NCBI GenBank assembly: GCA_964006375.1
Contig: OZ023270.1
Span: 55,143,036-55,207,035, forward strand
DNA from: Tillus elongatus
Taxonomy: Eukaryota > Arthropoda > Insecta > Coleoptera > Cleridae
Length of the DNA: 64,000 nucleotides
Direction of reading: 5' to 3'
The translations under genes were made by a program, and so were the position numbers. Numbering within the stretch: position 1 is the stretch's first letter; each line of letters starts with the position of its first letter. Below, one piece after another: positions 23,596-35,359 of this stretch. A model generated the notes under the pieces. That model had not been told where the DNA came from. It saw only the letters and a list, made by a program, of their open reading frames with translations, and made no database searches.

Positions 23596-25233
23596 ATGGG
23601 CAAAATGCAAAATTCCATTGACAAATGGACCATTATTCGAGTAATCCCTTTAACACCACTTCTCAATGGGTTTCGTTCCATAGATAAACAGTCCCAAGAT
23701 ATCCATGACATTATTCACAATTCCACACATTCTAATCTTTATCAAAACGAGATACAAAATTACCAAAATATCCTTTCCCATCAAATTGTGGAGACACAAA
23801 AAATATTTAACCAAATTATACCCTCTAATAATAATCGTAATAAAAGAGGACTAGTTAATGCTGTAGGTACAATCATAAAGACCTTAACAGGCAACATGGA
23901 CGCAGACGATGCAGAACGTTATGATACGGCAATTTCTCAATTAACATCAAATCAAGACAAAATTAAAACAATAGTTGATAATCAAATCATGTTAACAGAA
24001 CAGGCCATAGAAAAATTTGATAAAACCATATCCTCGGTCATTTTAAACCAAAACAAAATTGAGGAACGTTTGCAGTTGATCACTTTAGGTTTCGAACAGG
24101 AAAAAATTAATAACGAACACATAATGCGTCTGCAGATGGTGTATATACAATTGATTACAGAAATCATTAATATTAAAAGCATTTTAAGCACATTAGTTAA
24201 CGCAATAACTTTTGCAAGATTAGAAACAATGCACCCATCCATATTAGAACCTGAAGACTTACTAATAGAACTTAAAAGAATTGAGAGTTTTGTAACCAAT
24301 CTCCCCTATAAGCTTGATGCAAATAATGTAGCTTTATACGAGGAGGTGTCAATAATTAAGTGTTACTACAAAAATTATACTTTAGTGTTTGCTATTGAAA
24401 TTCCATTAGTAGAATCTAAACATTATAACTATTACCACCTTTATGCATTTCCTGTGAAACAAGGTCCTAGTCAAAATTATACCGTCATCATCCCTCAATC
24501 CAAATACCTAGCCCTTAACGATGAAAGCTATAACTTACAAAACACACTATGCCAAGAAGTCAGCCCTGGAGACTACTTATGCAGAGGTCAAACGATGAAT
24601 CAGATCAGCAATAGCAGCCCTTGTGAAGTCCAATTGGTCAAGTTCACAACCAGATACGAAACTTGCGAACACCACCCAGTCAACATACAGCAGATGAAGA
24701 GCCAGAAGATAAGTGCAAACAAATGGATAATGGTATTCCCCCGTGAAAGTACAGCACACCAACGATGCCGTAGCCGACAAGAAACCACAAATCTAGAAGG
24801 AAGCTACTTGGTTCAAATCCCCGAAGGATGTCAAATGACAGTAAATAAGCAAATGTTCTCCCCATCTCACAATGAGATAGTATCTACCTACCACATCCAA
24901 CTACCCAAGTTGAAGCTTACCAACTTTCAGCTACAAGAGGTAGTAAATACAGCCCCAATCAAATTAGAATCAATAGATCTGGATGAATTACAAAAAACAA
25001 AGCATCAACTACAACACCAACGGTCATTATTGAATGCAGTTCAACATCCGAAAGTAAGCCTGTCTACTAGCATCTGGACCATCCTGTTGTACGTGATTGT
25101 TGCCCTGATAGCAGTCTATGCTTTATGGAGACTAAGAAAACCAACCAAAGAACCAAGATCCAACACCAACCAACAACAACAAAGATGCCCCATGGAAGAA
25201 ATCCCCCTGGAGAATATCACTTTGAAAATTTAG
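23596..25233 (+). CDS. env: Errantivirus-like Env (F-type fusion glycoprotein)
   Basis: Predicted membrane glycoprotein of the class related to baculovirus F protein. From the ATG at 23596 it has 545 residues. A furin-type RNKR site at residues 81-84 is followed by a glycine/alanine-containing hydrophobic fusion-peptide-like stretch. A region rich in helical heptads comes next, then a Cys-containing ectodomain with several N-x-S/T sites. One membrane segment at about residues 492-511 precedes a 34-residue cytoplasmic tail. No signal peptide follows this ATG. The frame is open upstream to 23506 and a TTTCAG acceptor lies at 23508-23513, so the true N-terminus probably comes from a spliced mRNA as in other errantiviruses. 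Confidence 0.88.
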   Translation: MGKMQNSIDKWTIIRVIPLTPLLNGFRSIDKQSQDIHDIIHNSTHSNLYQNEIQNYQNILSHQIVETQKIFNQIIPSNNNRNKRGLVNAVGTIIKTLTGNMDADDAERYDTAISQLTSNQDKIKTIVDNQIMLTEQAIEKFDKTISSVILNQNKIEERLQLITLGFEQEKINNEHIMRLQMVYIQLITEIINIKSILSTLVNAITFARLETMHPSILEPEDLLIELKRIESFVTNLPYKLDANNVALYEEVSIIKCYYKNYTLVFAIEIPLVESKHYNYYHLYAFPVKQGPSQNYTVIIPQSKYLALNDESYNLQNTLCQEVSPGDYLCRGQTMNQISNSSPCEVQLVKFTTRYETCEHHPVNIQQMKSQKISANKWIMVFPRESTAHQRCRSRQETTNLEGSYLVQIPEGCQMTVNKQMFSPSHNEIVSTYHIQLPKLKLTNFQLQEVVNTAPIKLESIDLDELQKTKHQLQHQRSLLNAVQHPKVSLSTSIWTILLYVIVALIAVYALWRLRKPTKEPRSNTNQQQQRCPMEEIPLENITLKI

Positions 25234-25264
25234 CTTCCCTAAATTTTCTATCTGGCCCCGGAGG

Positions 25265-25606
25265 AGTTATGGTTGCACCACCCGGTATACTACACATACC
25301 AAGGCTACTGTCAGCACATATGGGTACGTTGCGCTACACCGGCTTTTCCGTCGACTCAGCGTCCGGTTGAAGTGCAGCGACATTACCGAGGGGAAATTGA
25401 TCAGCAATTAATAGTCTATAAATATATGTCGAACATTAATATTCAACAGTTAGTCTTTGCCATCCAGCCTTAATGGTATTAGATTACTCATATGTATTTT
25501 ATTGTAATTTTTATATTATTTAAAATTTAATATATATATCGTTGTACTGTAACTTCAAGTAAATAAATTTAACTTTATGAAGTTCAATTGAAGTACAACT
25601 CTAAGT
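25265..25606 (+). repeat. 3' LTR
   Basis: Matches the 5' LTR at a constant offset of 7681 bases with no difference seen. It is preceded by ggccccggagg, the likely short purine-rich tract for plus-strand priming, and followed by the cgcg target duplication. Confidence 0.95.
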
Positions 25607-25610
25607 CGCG

Positions 25611-26335
25611 GCGGGGTCATATAAATTTTGGCCCATGCCCACTTTGGCGGCGTCATAACACTTGAACAATAAATGCTTGTTTTTCAAAGAATTTTTAACT
25701 CCTAAGTTATTGTATAGCTAGCAGACATCGTATTGGATTAGTCCTTATATTGGACATGATCTGGGTTTAAATATTAAGAGCATTCGTCATTTTAAATGCT
25801 GTTGTAATAAGGTGCAAAATAATGCCGACTCACACAGGCGTATATCAAATTTTTAAATTAGAATCTTAGTATAATTATGAAGCTAACATCACACAAAGTT
25901 CTTGAAACATTAAAATCAGAAAACACTAAAAGAAATCAGTTATTTACAAAAATCTACAAGACATTGAAGAAACCTCAGCACTTAATTTTTTTGTGCATGT
26001 ACATTTATGGTAAAACTAACAAACTTCTTTGGGGAAACAACCCCTGTGGGAAAGGTCTGTTTTAAATAACGATTCAATTGAAAAGCTATGTGGTTCAAAT
26101 AAAAATGCTACAGGCAAAACTTACTGATTAGGGAGCTACAAGGTAAAGCCGTAAATAGTTGATAAACCTTATGTCAATCACAAAGGTAAATTATTTAAAT
26201 GTACACCATTTTAAGGTTTAATAGTATTACCCTTAATGCCGCCTCTTGATCAATATCATTAGTAGCCTTGAACAGGGACGTAGCTTTCAAAATTTGTAGG
26301 GGCTAAGAAAACATTTTTGTGGGCACAGCATAAAG

Positions 26336-26337
<2 letters not shown>
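25611..26337. other. Unassigned AT-rich stretch
   Basis: No recognisable gene or repeat boundary. The first bases (tcatataaattttggcccat) continue the pre-insertion sequence that ends at 17583. Confidence 0.5.
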
Positions 26338-26693
<356 letters not shown>

Positions 26694-26905
26694 ATATTTA
26701 TAATTCGACAGGTACATTCCCTTTGTAAATAATTATTTTTTTCTGAAAAACGTTTGTAATTTTAATGAAATTTGTAACTCAATTTTTTTAAGACACTTGC
26801 ATTACTTACATATTTTTATAATTCGATAGGTACATTCCCTTTGTAAATCATTTATTTTTTTATGAAAAACGTTTGTAACTTTAATGAAATTTGCAGTACT
26901 TACAT
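26694..26905. repeat. Direct duplication of about 120 bp
   Basis: The segment tataattcgacaggtacatt (26699) with its following 70 bp recurs at 26817 as tataattcgataggtacatt, with a few changes. Confidence 0.75.
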
Positions 26906-27927
26906 ATTATATTTAAGACCAAATTTTAATTTAGTAGCTCCATATAAAATATAAATTTTCTCAAATAATCGCTAACTGGGACTCTAAAACCGATCTCCAA
27001 GGTCCATTAAAATTTATAGAATTAGTTAATATATCTTACTAATAGTGTACAATTCTTATGATAATTCACTACCATAACGTATTTGCTGCGCCTAGAGTTT
27101 TTTTTTAAATTCAGAATGTTGTGAAACAAATTTTTCTGTACAATCTTCTTCCACATGTTTTTAAAAAAATCCACATTAAAATATAACTATTTGACAAAGT
27201 CAAATAGGTCTAATGAATAAAAAAAGCTAAAAAACTACCACAAAAGGGTATTGCTAAGTCTTAAGAATATGTAATAAAAGCTTGTAGACTGTAAACAGCT
27301 ATTCAATTTTTCATAAAATTTGTCACTTTAATTTGATTTTGTTGATAATGATACTTATCAAGTTACCAGCTAATGTGTTGTGAAAGAACAACTAAGCTAA
27401 TAACCGAGAATCGATACACCATAATATATTTTGAATGACGCACTCGCCAAATACGTCTCTAGTAATTTTTCATAAAGATTCTCATCAATACAGCTACACA
27501 ATGGCTGGCTGCCTTTATCAATCTGAATTTGGTCTTTCTAGTCGATCGGATAAACAACTTTGAAACAGGTACGAGGGGCACCTAATAAATATCTGTACTG
27601 TCGCACAGTGAAGTTGTCTTTTCAAGTTTTTGGTTATCTTTACATGTGTGACATAATCGATTCTCCACAATAGCGTTTAAATGTGTACATCTGTGGCATA
27701 GACAATCGGCGAAAACAATATCAAGCTAAAATGCTTTGATTAAGCGTATCTTGGTGTTAATCACAGGCCACGGGAGGAACAAACCATCAGTTTGTCGTAA
27801 TTTGGAAACCAATTAGTATAAGCAGATCTCCTATGTTCGGCTAGTTGCAAAATTAAATATCGCTAGGAATGCTAGAGCTTGTATGTAACAGGACTCAGTT
27901 TCTAGAAAACAGTGAAGCTTTCCTATA
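26906..27927. other. Unassigned stretch with an isolated G terminus
   Basis: A G-type terminus (cactaccataacgtatttgc) is at about 27066-27100. The rest, including 27550-27900, has no feature that I can name. Confidence 0.45.
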
Positions 27928-29999
27928 CAGGGTGTTTCTAAATTGTTGCGAAAAATTTTACAGGGCGATTCTTTGGCGAAAAATAAGGGGTGTCTTTTTT
28001 ATAAAGTTTTTCTTGAAACCCCTTTCCCTCCAAGTTACAGCCCTTTGAAATTTTGGCCAAAAAAAAATTTCATTAAATTTCTCCGTTATGGAATAATTTT
28101 AAAAAACGAAATTTTGCAGATGCATAAGGCTAACAAAATGACAGTTTTAAAAGAATTTTATAACCCTATAATGTTATCACAAGAGGGTGAAAAAACCAAC
28201 CCTTTTTTTTGTTCCCTCAGGGTTGGTTACATTATTTTTTATCAGTACTTTTTATTGTGTGTACCGTTTTCTATTTTAAAAAATGATTTAGAAAGAAGGA
28301 TTCATTTAGCAACTTTTTTTTATGTCCTGACATTATCTCATAAAATTGTTAGTTTCATCACAAAAAAATAAAATATTAGTCAGATCGATGTCACATGAAT
28401 TTACAGAGTGGTTGTTATTTGCTGAAAAATCAAGTACGTGGTAGGCTGTCAAATAACGTCATAATTACACTAATATTAATTGTTCTGGTTGCTGTGAATC
28501 TATCGACTTTTTTTTTAAACACTTAAAAGAAATAAGTGAATAAAATGGTAAATTATACCAATTCCGAAATGGCAGATATGCATTTAGAATATGGCCGTGC
28601 TAATGGCAATGGATTAAAAGCACAGCGCTTCTACACTGAGTTATATCCAAATAGAACTGTACCCTATCACAGCATATTCGCACGCATTCATCAACGTCTA
28701 CAAGAAGAAGGAAAATTTTCAATAAGTGCCGCCGATTGCGGGCGTTCTAGAGAAGTAAGAACTGTAGCACTTGAAGAGGCTGTCGTCAATTTAATTGAAG
28801 AATCTCCTGATACAAGTACAAGAAGAATCGCTCAAGTCTTAAATGTCAGCTATTCCACGGTATTTAGAATTTTAAAAGAACAACTACTGTATCCCAACCA
28901 TATCCAACGAGTTCAAGCGCTCTCACCTCGTGATTTTTTACCTCGTTTAATCTTTTGTCAATGGATGCTTCAAATGATCACGCAAGTTCCACAGTTCTTA
29001 TCTCGTATTTTATTTACTGATGAGGCCAACTTTTTACGAGAATCTATTAGAAATTTTCATAATAACCACATATGGTCTGAAGAAAACCCACACGAAATTA
29101 CGGAATCTCATTTTCAACACCAGTTTTCATTAAATGTATGGCTTGCTGTCATTGGTGATGACTTAATTGGACCATATTTTCCTCCTATAAGACTAAATGG
29201 AGAAGTGTACTGTCATCTACTCGAAGAAGAGTTGCCCCTACTTCTTGAAAATATTCCTTTACAAATTAGACAACAAATGTGGTACATACACGGCGGGGCT
29301 CCGGCTCATTTTAGTATCAACGCTCGTAACTACTTGAACGAAGTTTACCCAAATCGTTGGATAGGTCGAGGAGGCCCACAGAATTGGCCTGCCCGATCTC
29401 CTGAATTGAATCCGTTGGATTTTTGCCTGTGGGGTTTGCTGAAAACCTTAGTTTATTCAAGTCTTCTTGCAAACATCGATGACCTCAGAAATCGTATTAT
29501 CGCATCATGTGATATTATAAGAAACACACCCGGTATTTTTCATAGAATACGAAGTTCAATGAGAAACAGACTAGAGTCATGCGTTCTCTCCAAAGGGGGG
29601 CATTTTCAACATTTATTATGATGATACGTACTGACATTTTCTTAATATTTCTTTTCGTTTCTTAGTTTGTTAATTATTAATTATTAAATAGTAGTACAAT
29701 ACCTAGTTGTTGTTTCTTATTATGAATTTTTGGAAATTAGTAAAAGCTAGAACAATACATATTAACATATTAGTGTAATTATGACGTTATTTGACAGCCT
29801 ACCACGTACTTGTTTTTTCAGCAAATAACAACCACTCTGTAAATACATGTGACATCGATCTGGGTAATATTTTATTTTTTTGTGATAAAACTAACAATTT
29901 TATGAGAAAATGTCAAGACATAAAAAAGTTGCTAAACGAATCCTTCTTTCTAAATCATCAACCCTGTAAAATTTTTCGCATCAATTTAGAAACACCCTG
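27928..29999 (+). mobile_element. Mariner-like element B (2.07 kb)
   Basis: Ends are cagggtgtttctaaattg at 27928 and caatttagaaacaccctg at 29999, flanked by TA on both sides. The right TIR is about 230 bp (29770-29999). The matching left TIR is split: its outer 37 bp are at 27928-27965 and the rest resumes near 28284-28480, so about 320 bp of extra sequence sits inside the left TIR. It encloses one long transposase frame. Confidence 0.9.
28545..29621 (+). CDS. DD41D mariner-like transposase with a lost catalytic Asp
   Basis: 358 residues from the ATG at 28545; an in-frame GTG three codons earlier is unlikely. The N-terminal helix-turn-helix resembles the DUF4817 type found in many insect transposases (YTNSEMADMHLEYGRANGNG). 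A second helix-turn-helix is near residues 85-110 (TSTRRIAQVLNVSYSTVFRI). Catalytic positions are D159 (LFTDEANF), Gly250 where Asp is expected (YIHGGAPAH), and D292 (SPELNPLDF), with 41 residues between the last two. The frame is uninterrupted, but the Asp-to-Gly change should abolish DNA cleavage, so the copy is probably dead or non-catalytic. Confidence 0.9.
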   Translation: MVNYTNSEMADMHLEYGRANGNGLKAQRFYTELYPNRTVPYHSIFARIHQRLQEEGKFSISAADCGRSREVRTVALEEAVVNLIEESPDTSTRRIAQVLNVSYSTVFRILKEQLLYPNHIQRVQALSPRDFLPRLIFCQWMLQMITQVPQFLSRILFTDEANFLRESIRNFHNNHIWSEENPHEITESHFQHQFSLNVWLAVIGDDLIGPYFPPIRLNGEVYCHLLEEELPLLLENIPLQIRQQMWYIHGGAPAHFSINARNYLNEVYPNRWIGRGGPQNWPARSPELNPLDFCLWGLLKTLVYSSLLANIDDLRNRIIASCDIIRNTPGIFHRIRSSMRNRLESCVLSKGGHFQHLL

Positions 30000-30001
30000 T
30001 A

Positions 30002-30872
30002 TATCTATAGGCTGATCGACAAAAACAGCAACTTAAAAATGATTGCCTTTGTCACTATTGGAATCATTTTGTATTATGCAGTTAACAATGTATTAGGGAT
30101 GGCTGGTCAATTTTCATGAGTGACAAAACCGGCTTCATTTCTCTTAGACATAAACATCTAAATTGATTTTAATAAGGACGAAATCGGCCTTTGTCTCCCC
30201 ATACTTCCAGTTGCTAGACGATTTTAGTTCTATATGGTGGTGGTTATGGGTTTATCTCTGAATGGTTGACGATAAGTAGAGATAACTTCTTGATTATAAT
30301 GTTTGACGAATACACATCGATATTCAATGATTTTTAACGGCCAAAATGCCAGAATGCGATATACGCCGAAGTGCGAATTGAAGGTCGCAAGGAATCACTA
30401 ATTATCAAGAGAGAATCATGGAAGGAAAAGAGAATTCCTTACATTAATTCTTGCATGCATATTTGAATATTTTGTGAAATGAGATTTATTCGTATTTCTC
30501 TTATAGAATTATATATAGCATGGACATCCTTCCATCAGCTTGGGGGTAAAAAAACAAACAAAACCGGTTGCAGAGAAGAAAAAAAGCACTTGTGAAGTCA
30601 GAGGAGTCTCTACATCTGTATTTAGGATGAAACGGTTCTACCAATTAAAGGCAACAACATTTAATGAATTAAAAACTTTCTTTAATCGCTTACAAACCAA
30701 CAGACTGCTAATATTGAAACCAAAATCATTACAGGGGCGACAATATCCCTAGCGGCGACGTCGCTTTGTTGCTTTGTCGCCACATATCTGTCTGTAACAT
30801 TGTTGCTTTCGCACTTTATCTGTTAAGTCAACATTTTCAGGTTTCTAAAAAATGACCAAAAGGTGTGCTTTT
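30002..30872. other. Unassigned stretch
   Basis: No recognisable gene, terminal repeat or RNA. Short open frames lack family features. Confidence 0.5.
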
Positions 30873-31000
30873 CGGTGAATTTTTGTTAAAAAAAAATCAC
30901 TAATAGAGAGGTATCGAGGGTGAGACTTTGCAGAAATGTTTTTAAATGAGCGCGAACTAGGACCGCTAGAACACATATCCGGGGCCAGTTTCAATTTTTA
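30873..31000 (-). repeat. Module P repeat, reverse copy
   Basis: Begins ggtgaatttttgttaaaaaa, then aatagagaggtatcgagggt, and ends cagtttcaatttttatatat at a TA tract. Confidence 0.82.
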
Positions 31001-31004
31001 TATA

Positions 31005-31095
<91 letters not shown>

Positions 31096-31122
31096 ATATA
31101 TATATATTTATATATATATATT
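31001..31122. repeat. (TA)n microsatellite
   Basis: About 120 bp of TA with a few CT and TTT interruptions near 31092-31112, at the P-Q junction. Confidence 0.95.
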
Positions 31123-31585
31123 CGATAACTCAAAAAATAATTAACCGATTTCGATTAAACTTGGCAAGTGCCTTTCTTTTATTAATGGCTTGTATGAGTT
31201 CGTTATCCAGGAAAATCGGCCCGGGTTTTCCGGGAAAATTTTGACTTCTTTCGAAAAAAATTTTTTTCTCCAAAAATTACAAAGCTCTTTTAATGAAATT
31301 TAATGGATATATTGCCTTAGGAGAGACCTTACTACGTACCAAAACTCAACTTTCTAAGTTTATAGAAAATTGAGTTGTTCAAGTTTTGAATTTTCTTACG
31401 AAAATAATTTTTTTCTCGGAAAATTACAGTTATTTTAATGAAATTTGGTGTATATCTTGCCTGAGGAAAGACCTTACTACATACCAAAATTAAACTTTCT
31501 AAGTTTGTAGAAAATTGAGTTATTCAAATTTGAAGCATTTAATAAAAAAATCACTACCATAACACACTTGCAGCGTCCCGAACTT
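31123..31585 (+). repeat. Module Q with G terminus, forward copy
   Basis: Same short variant as 8750-9208, with the internal duplication of the ctccaaaaattacaaag block. It ends with actaccataacacacttgca and gcgtcccgaac. With 30873-31122 it forms one complete P-TA-Q-G composite. Confidence 0.8.
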
Positions 31586-31589
31586 TTTT

Positions 31590-32790
31590 CTTTTTTCTTA
31601 GTCTGCCTGGGGGTCGCAAATAAAACGGGTTGTAAGGAATGGAGTAGCGACCCTCTGGAAGCTGCGTCGAGTGATAGGGAGGACCTGGGGAGTTAATCCT
31701 CGGATCCTTCACTTGATCTACACTGCGATCGTCAGGCCGAGAATCGTCTATGGGGCGTTGGTCTGGTGGTGCGGTGTGAACCAAACTACCAGCAGGAAGC
31801 TGGCCAAGCTCCAAAAGCTGGCAATCCTGGGTATCACAGGCGCTATGAGGACGACACCCTCAGCCGCGTTAGAGGTCCTGTTGATGCTGCCACCGCTTCG
31901 CATCTGTGTCAGGAGGGAGGCGATGGTGTCGCATCTCAGAATGCGAGACGCAGGAAACTGGTGCGGAGAGGGAGCAGTAATAGGTCATGCAAGAGTCGCC
32001 ATGAGGTGGAAAAGGAAATTCCGATTTCCGCCATAAAGGTGCGGGATTCCAAGGATGATATTAGGTTGACTGGGCCATACACCCTCAGGATCCCCAGTAG
32101 GGATCAGTGGAGGGAAAATGAGGTTGAATTCCAGCCCGCAAGCCTGATCTGTTTCACCGACGGATCGCGGCTGGAGGACCAACAATCCTCCGGGGCAGGA
32201 ATATACATCGAGGGCCTGGGGTGCGCGAGAGCTATGCTCTTGGCGCATATACCACGGCATTCGAAACAGAGGTGTACGCTATCCTGTCTGTGGCCAATAG
32301 ACAAGAGGTGAAGAGGAGTCCCGAGAAATGTGTGTACATCTGCTCGGATAGCCAGGCTGGACAGAGATAAAGCTGTCTCACTACCCGGAAGGAGTCGACT
32401 TACGCTTCGCCGAATCCTTGGGGTGCTCACAGGCTACTGCGTCCTTAGAAGACACTTCACATTGATCGTAGAGGGGGATCCCATTTGCCAGGAATTCGGC
32501 GAGGATGAGGAAACGTCCTACCACTACCTGTGCGAATGCGAGGCTTTTGGGAGTCTTCGAGCAGAATTCTTCGGATCGAGGACTCTGCAGAGGAATCAGG
32601 TAAGTACCGTCCAATTGAAGACCGTCACGGCTTTCATCTCGAGGTCGAGGCGGTTTGGCGACGGAACCGAGGAGGAGTAGAGCATGGCTGCTGGGGTTGG
32701 CAAAAAGGGCCCATGGTGCCCTACTTGCTTGGCGTTGGCTTCCCCACCACTGCTACTACTGCCTCCTTAAAATATTGTTGATAGGAAGTT
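31590..32790 (+). pseudogene. 3' fragment of an RNase H-bearing LINE
   Basis: Pieces in three frames. The reverse transcriptase thumb region is GRTWGVNPRILHLIYTAIVR and GALVWW (about 31680-31790), running to TGAMRTTPSAALEVLL. An RNase H start is CFTDGSRLEDQQSSGAGIYI (about 32150) and continues as CSDSQAG (about 32340). A C-terminal zinc-finger-like CECEAF block follows FGEDEETSYHYL (about 32500-32550). This order is typical of I/LOA/Outcast-type non-LTR elements. It is GC-richer than its surroundings. Frameshifts make it inactive, and no 3' tail is obvious. Confidence 0.85.
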
Positions 32791-35000
32791 ATTGTTTTCT
32801 ATATGTTCAACAAATGTTGCACATTCCTATATTTGACACTCCTTTTGAACTACTATACCAGGAATTTCACCAAACCGAAAAATACCCTATAGAGGCCATC
32901 CGCACGGGTACTGGCCGTGTTTGACAAGTAAGACGTCACGTCGGCACGCGCAGTGTAAGGTTTCGAGCCGAAAGGTCTTAACTTATTTTGATGTTACTGT
33001 TGCTAGCAAACAATGCTCTCTATTTTGTCATGTATCTTCATTATAAGTGCACTTGGAGAACCCAAGTCCACACAACACATTTCAAAAAGGCCTGACGATC
33101 GTTTTTCTAACCAAGTTAGCGTCATCAGAGGATGAAGTCTAAAAATATTTTCATCCTATGATTACACTAACTTTGTTAGTGAAACGATCGTCAAGTCTTT
33201 GCAGTGAATTGGGTTCTTGTAGTGTAGGTACTTATAAATAGAAAAGATTTATATGTCCAAAAATATTTCCATAAATAATCCATATTTTGATGGAATTTCC
33301 TACTATGAGGCCTTAATAGAAGCATATGTGCGCATGCCAAAATTGAAGTTTCTATGATAGAAAATTAAGATATTGCAGTTTTGAATTAAATTCCATAGCA
33401 TAATGCAGTTACTGTTTCAATAGTTACTTTTTTTTCATTTAAATAGAATTGTTGCAAAACATTTATTTCCAGTAAATCATTTTTTAGTTTTGGATATGTA
33501 GTAACGTTCAGGGGACAGTCGATTATTCCTGGAGGGGTGATCCGTTGTAAAACGCAATTGTCATCTTAAGTGATTTTCAAACGAATATTATAAAACAAAT
33601 ACGGCTTCTGAAGAGCGATATATAGCGTCACATGTGTTTCATAAATTCTTAAAGTTATATGTTTATATTGTTACGTCATTTTATTTCTCTTAAATATTTG
33701 CAAAAAATTATTTCTTTGCCATGGAAAGCTACAGTGTTTTGTTAAGTTTAAAAAAAGTCTAGGCGTAGCTATCGCGAATTTAAATTTAAAATATTTAAAA
33801 TCCTAACAACACAATTTCCCATTAACCTGCAATCTTCAATTTTGATACACAGTAAAACCTCAATAAAAGTAGGATGCCTACTAAATATTAAAAAACAACC
33901 TAACACAATTTATTTTTAGTAACCTCTTTTGCTGGTTCTATTGAGTTGGCTAAAAGGAAATCATCCAAGGGATTAACAACGGAAAATACCTGTCACGTAA
34001 TTTGGCAGGTACCTTCCCATATATCAAATTTAAATTCTCTAGTTTTATAGATAATTCAGTTCTAGGCATGTAAAATTAATTCAAAAGGTGAGCACAAGAC
34101 AAAAAAAAAATGTGTGGTAAAATAGTTTATTCAATTTCAATGACAAAATAATTAATGTTCTGGGTTAAGGCACTGAAAATACATAAAAAATAACTATTAA
34201 GTTTTGCATCCCAAAAAAGACGACCCTAAGACGCAATATATTGCGTAATTCTTGACTAAATTGCTGGTGTATAATTGACAAATACCAAATCTAACTTTAA
34301 ACTGGCAAATTTAATAACCTAAGAATTTTGGTCATATCGTGAAATGCATGTTATTCTTCACATTATTGTATTTACTATTTCACCAGAAACTTTTTACTAT
34401 TTCTTTCAACTTCTGATAATCTTTTAATTAATAATTTTTGATGGAAACCTATTTCTCATGAAAATTCACCACCACAACGCATTTGCTGCGTCAGGACATT
34501 TTGTTTAATGTTATCACCTGTATTATTTCAATAAGAAACATTTAGCCCAGCTTACACGTAGGTACACATACACAGGGATTTTTCTTTGTGGAGCGTGGGT
34601 CCTTTTGAACAAGGAATCCTTACTGTGTGATTAATCAACGGAAATCCAATAACATTTCACTAGCAGCATATGGACGTGGAAAAATCCAAATCCATCAATT
34701 TCAATAAAACAAGATGGCATTAGCTAGCTAGAGAAAATTGAAAAATACAATTAGACGAGTGAAGAGCAACCTGCTTACGCCTCGCCTTCTTTTCGGTGAT
34801 TAATGACTTTAACTCCGTTAAATAACAGTTAAAATAAGCCATTCTTTTCGCCGAGGATTGATTTATTTACAAACTGGACCAGTGGCTCGTAATTTCCTAT
34901 GGTAACAAATACTTTAGCATGTCAAGCATCAACATGCTATTTTTTATCCAAATAAATAGAAGGTTTGAGGTTAGCTGTCTATTTAGATTCAGAGATAAAA
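32791..35000. other. Mostly unassigned, with one hairpin and one G terminus
   Basis: An imperfect inverted repeat is at 33090-33218. A G-type terminus (caccaccacaacgcatttgc) is at about 34464-34495. The sequence near 32945-32985 (ggtttcgagccgaaagg) is weakly B-box-like, but no full tRNA head can be drawn. No coding frame is convincing. Confidence 0.45.
33090..33218. repeat. Imperfect hairpin, about 125 bp
   Basis: The arms ggcctgacgatcgtttttct...gttagcgtcatcagaggatg and catcctatgattacactaac...gaaacgatcgtcaagtc pair with mismatches around a loop of about 20 bp. It is small-MITE-like, with no target duplication seen. Confidence 0.55.
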
Positions 35001-35001
35001 A

Positions 35002-35264
35002 AGTCTGGACGCAGTAAGTGCGTTATGGTAGCGAATTTTCATAAAAAATATAATTCCTCAAATTTTCTCAAAGGGAATAGGGGTCATGTGATAGCTCGTT
35101 GAAAAGCGCTTTTGATTCGCTATACATTGCTTTTTAGTGAATTTTCGTAGAAAAAATTCACTAAGGGAGACATCCCGACTTTTGAATTTTGAAAAAATTT
35201 TTGCAAATGAGCGTGAACTAGGACCCCTAGAACCCATATCCGGGGTCAGTTTCAATTTTTATAT

Positions 35265-35359
<95 letters not shown>

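Larger units (their letters stand above)
17584..25606 (+). mobile_element. Complete Gypsy/errantivirus-like LTR retrotransposon (8.0 kb)
   Basis: Bounded by two 342-bp LTRs in which I saw no difference and by a cgcg target duplication. The internal order is tRNA-Ser-type primer-binding site, gag, pol (protease, reverse transcriptase, RNase H, integrase) and env, the order of insect errantiviruses such as the 17.6/297 group. All three frames are open. Matching LTRs argue for a very recent insertion. The presence of env means it could in principle be an endogenous retrovirus of insects, but infectivity cannot be judged from sequence. Confidence 0.95.

Noticed and set aside
27943..28371. 142-residue open frame in the left part of element B
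   Set aside because: It spans the left TIR and the unexplained 320-bp block. The TIR half is non-coding repeat and the composition is unlike a protein gene.
32896..32985. A third tRNA-like SINE
   Set aside because: Only a weak B-box-like ggtttcgagcc is present. No convincing A box, tail or second copy was seen.
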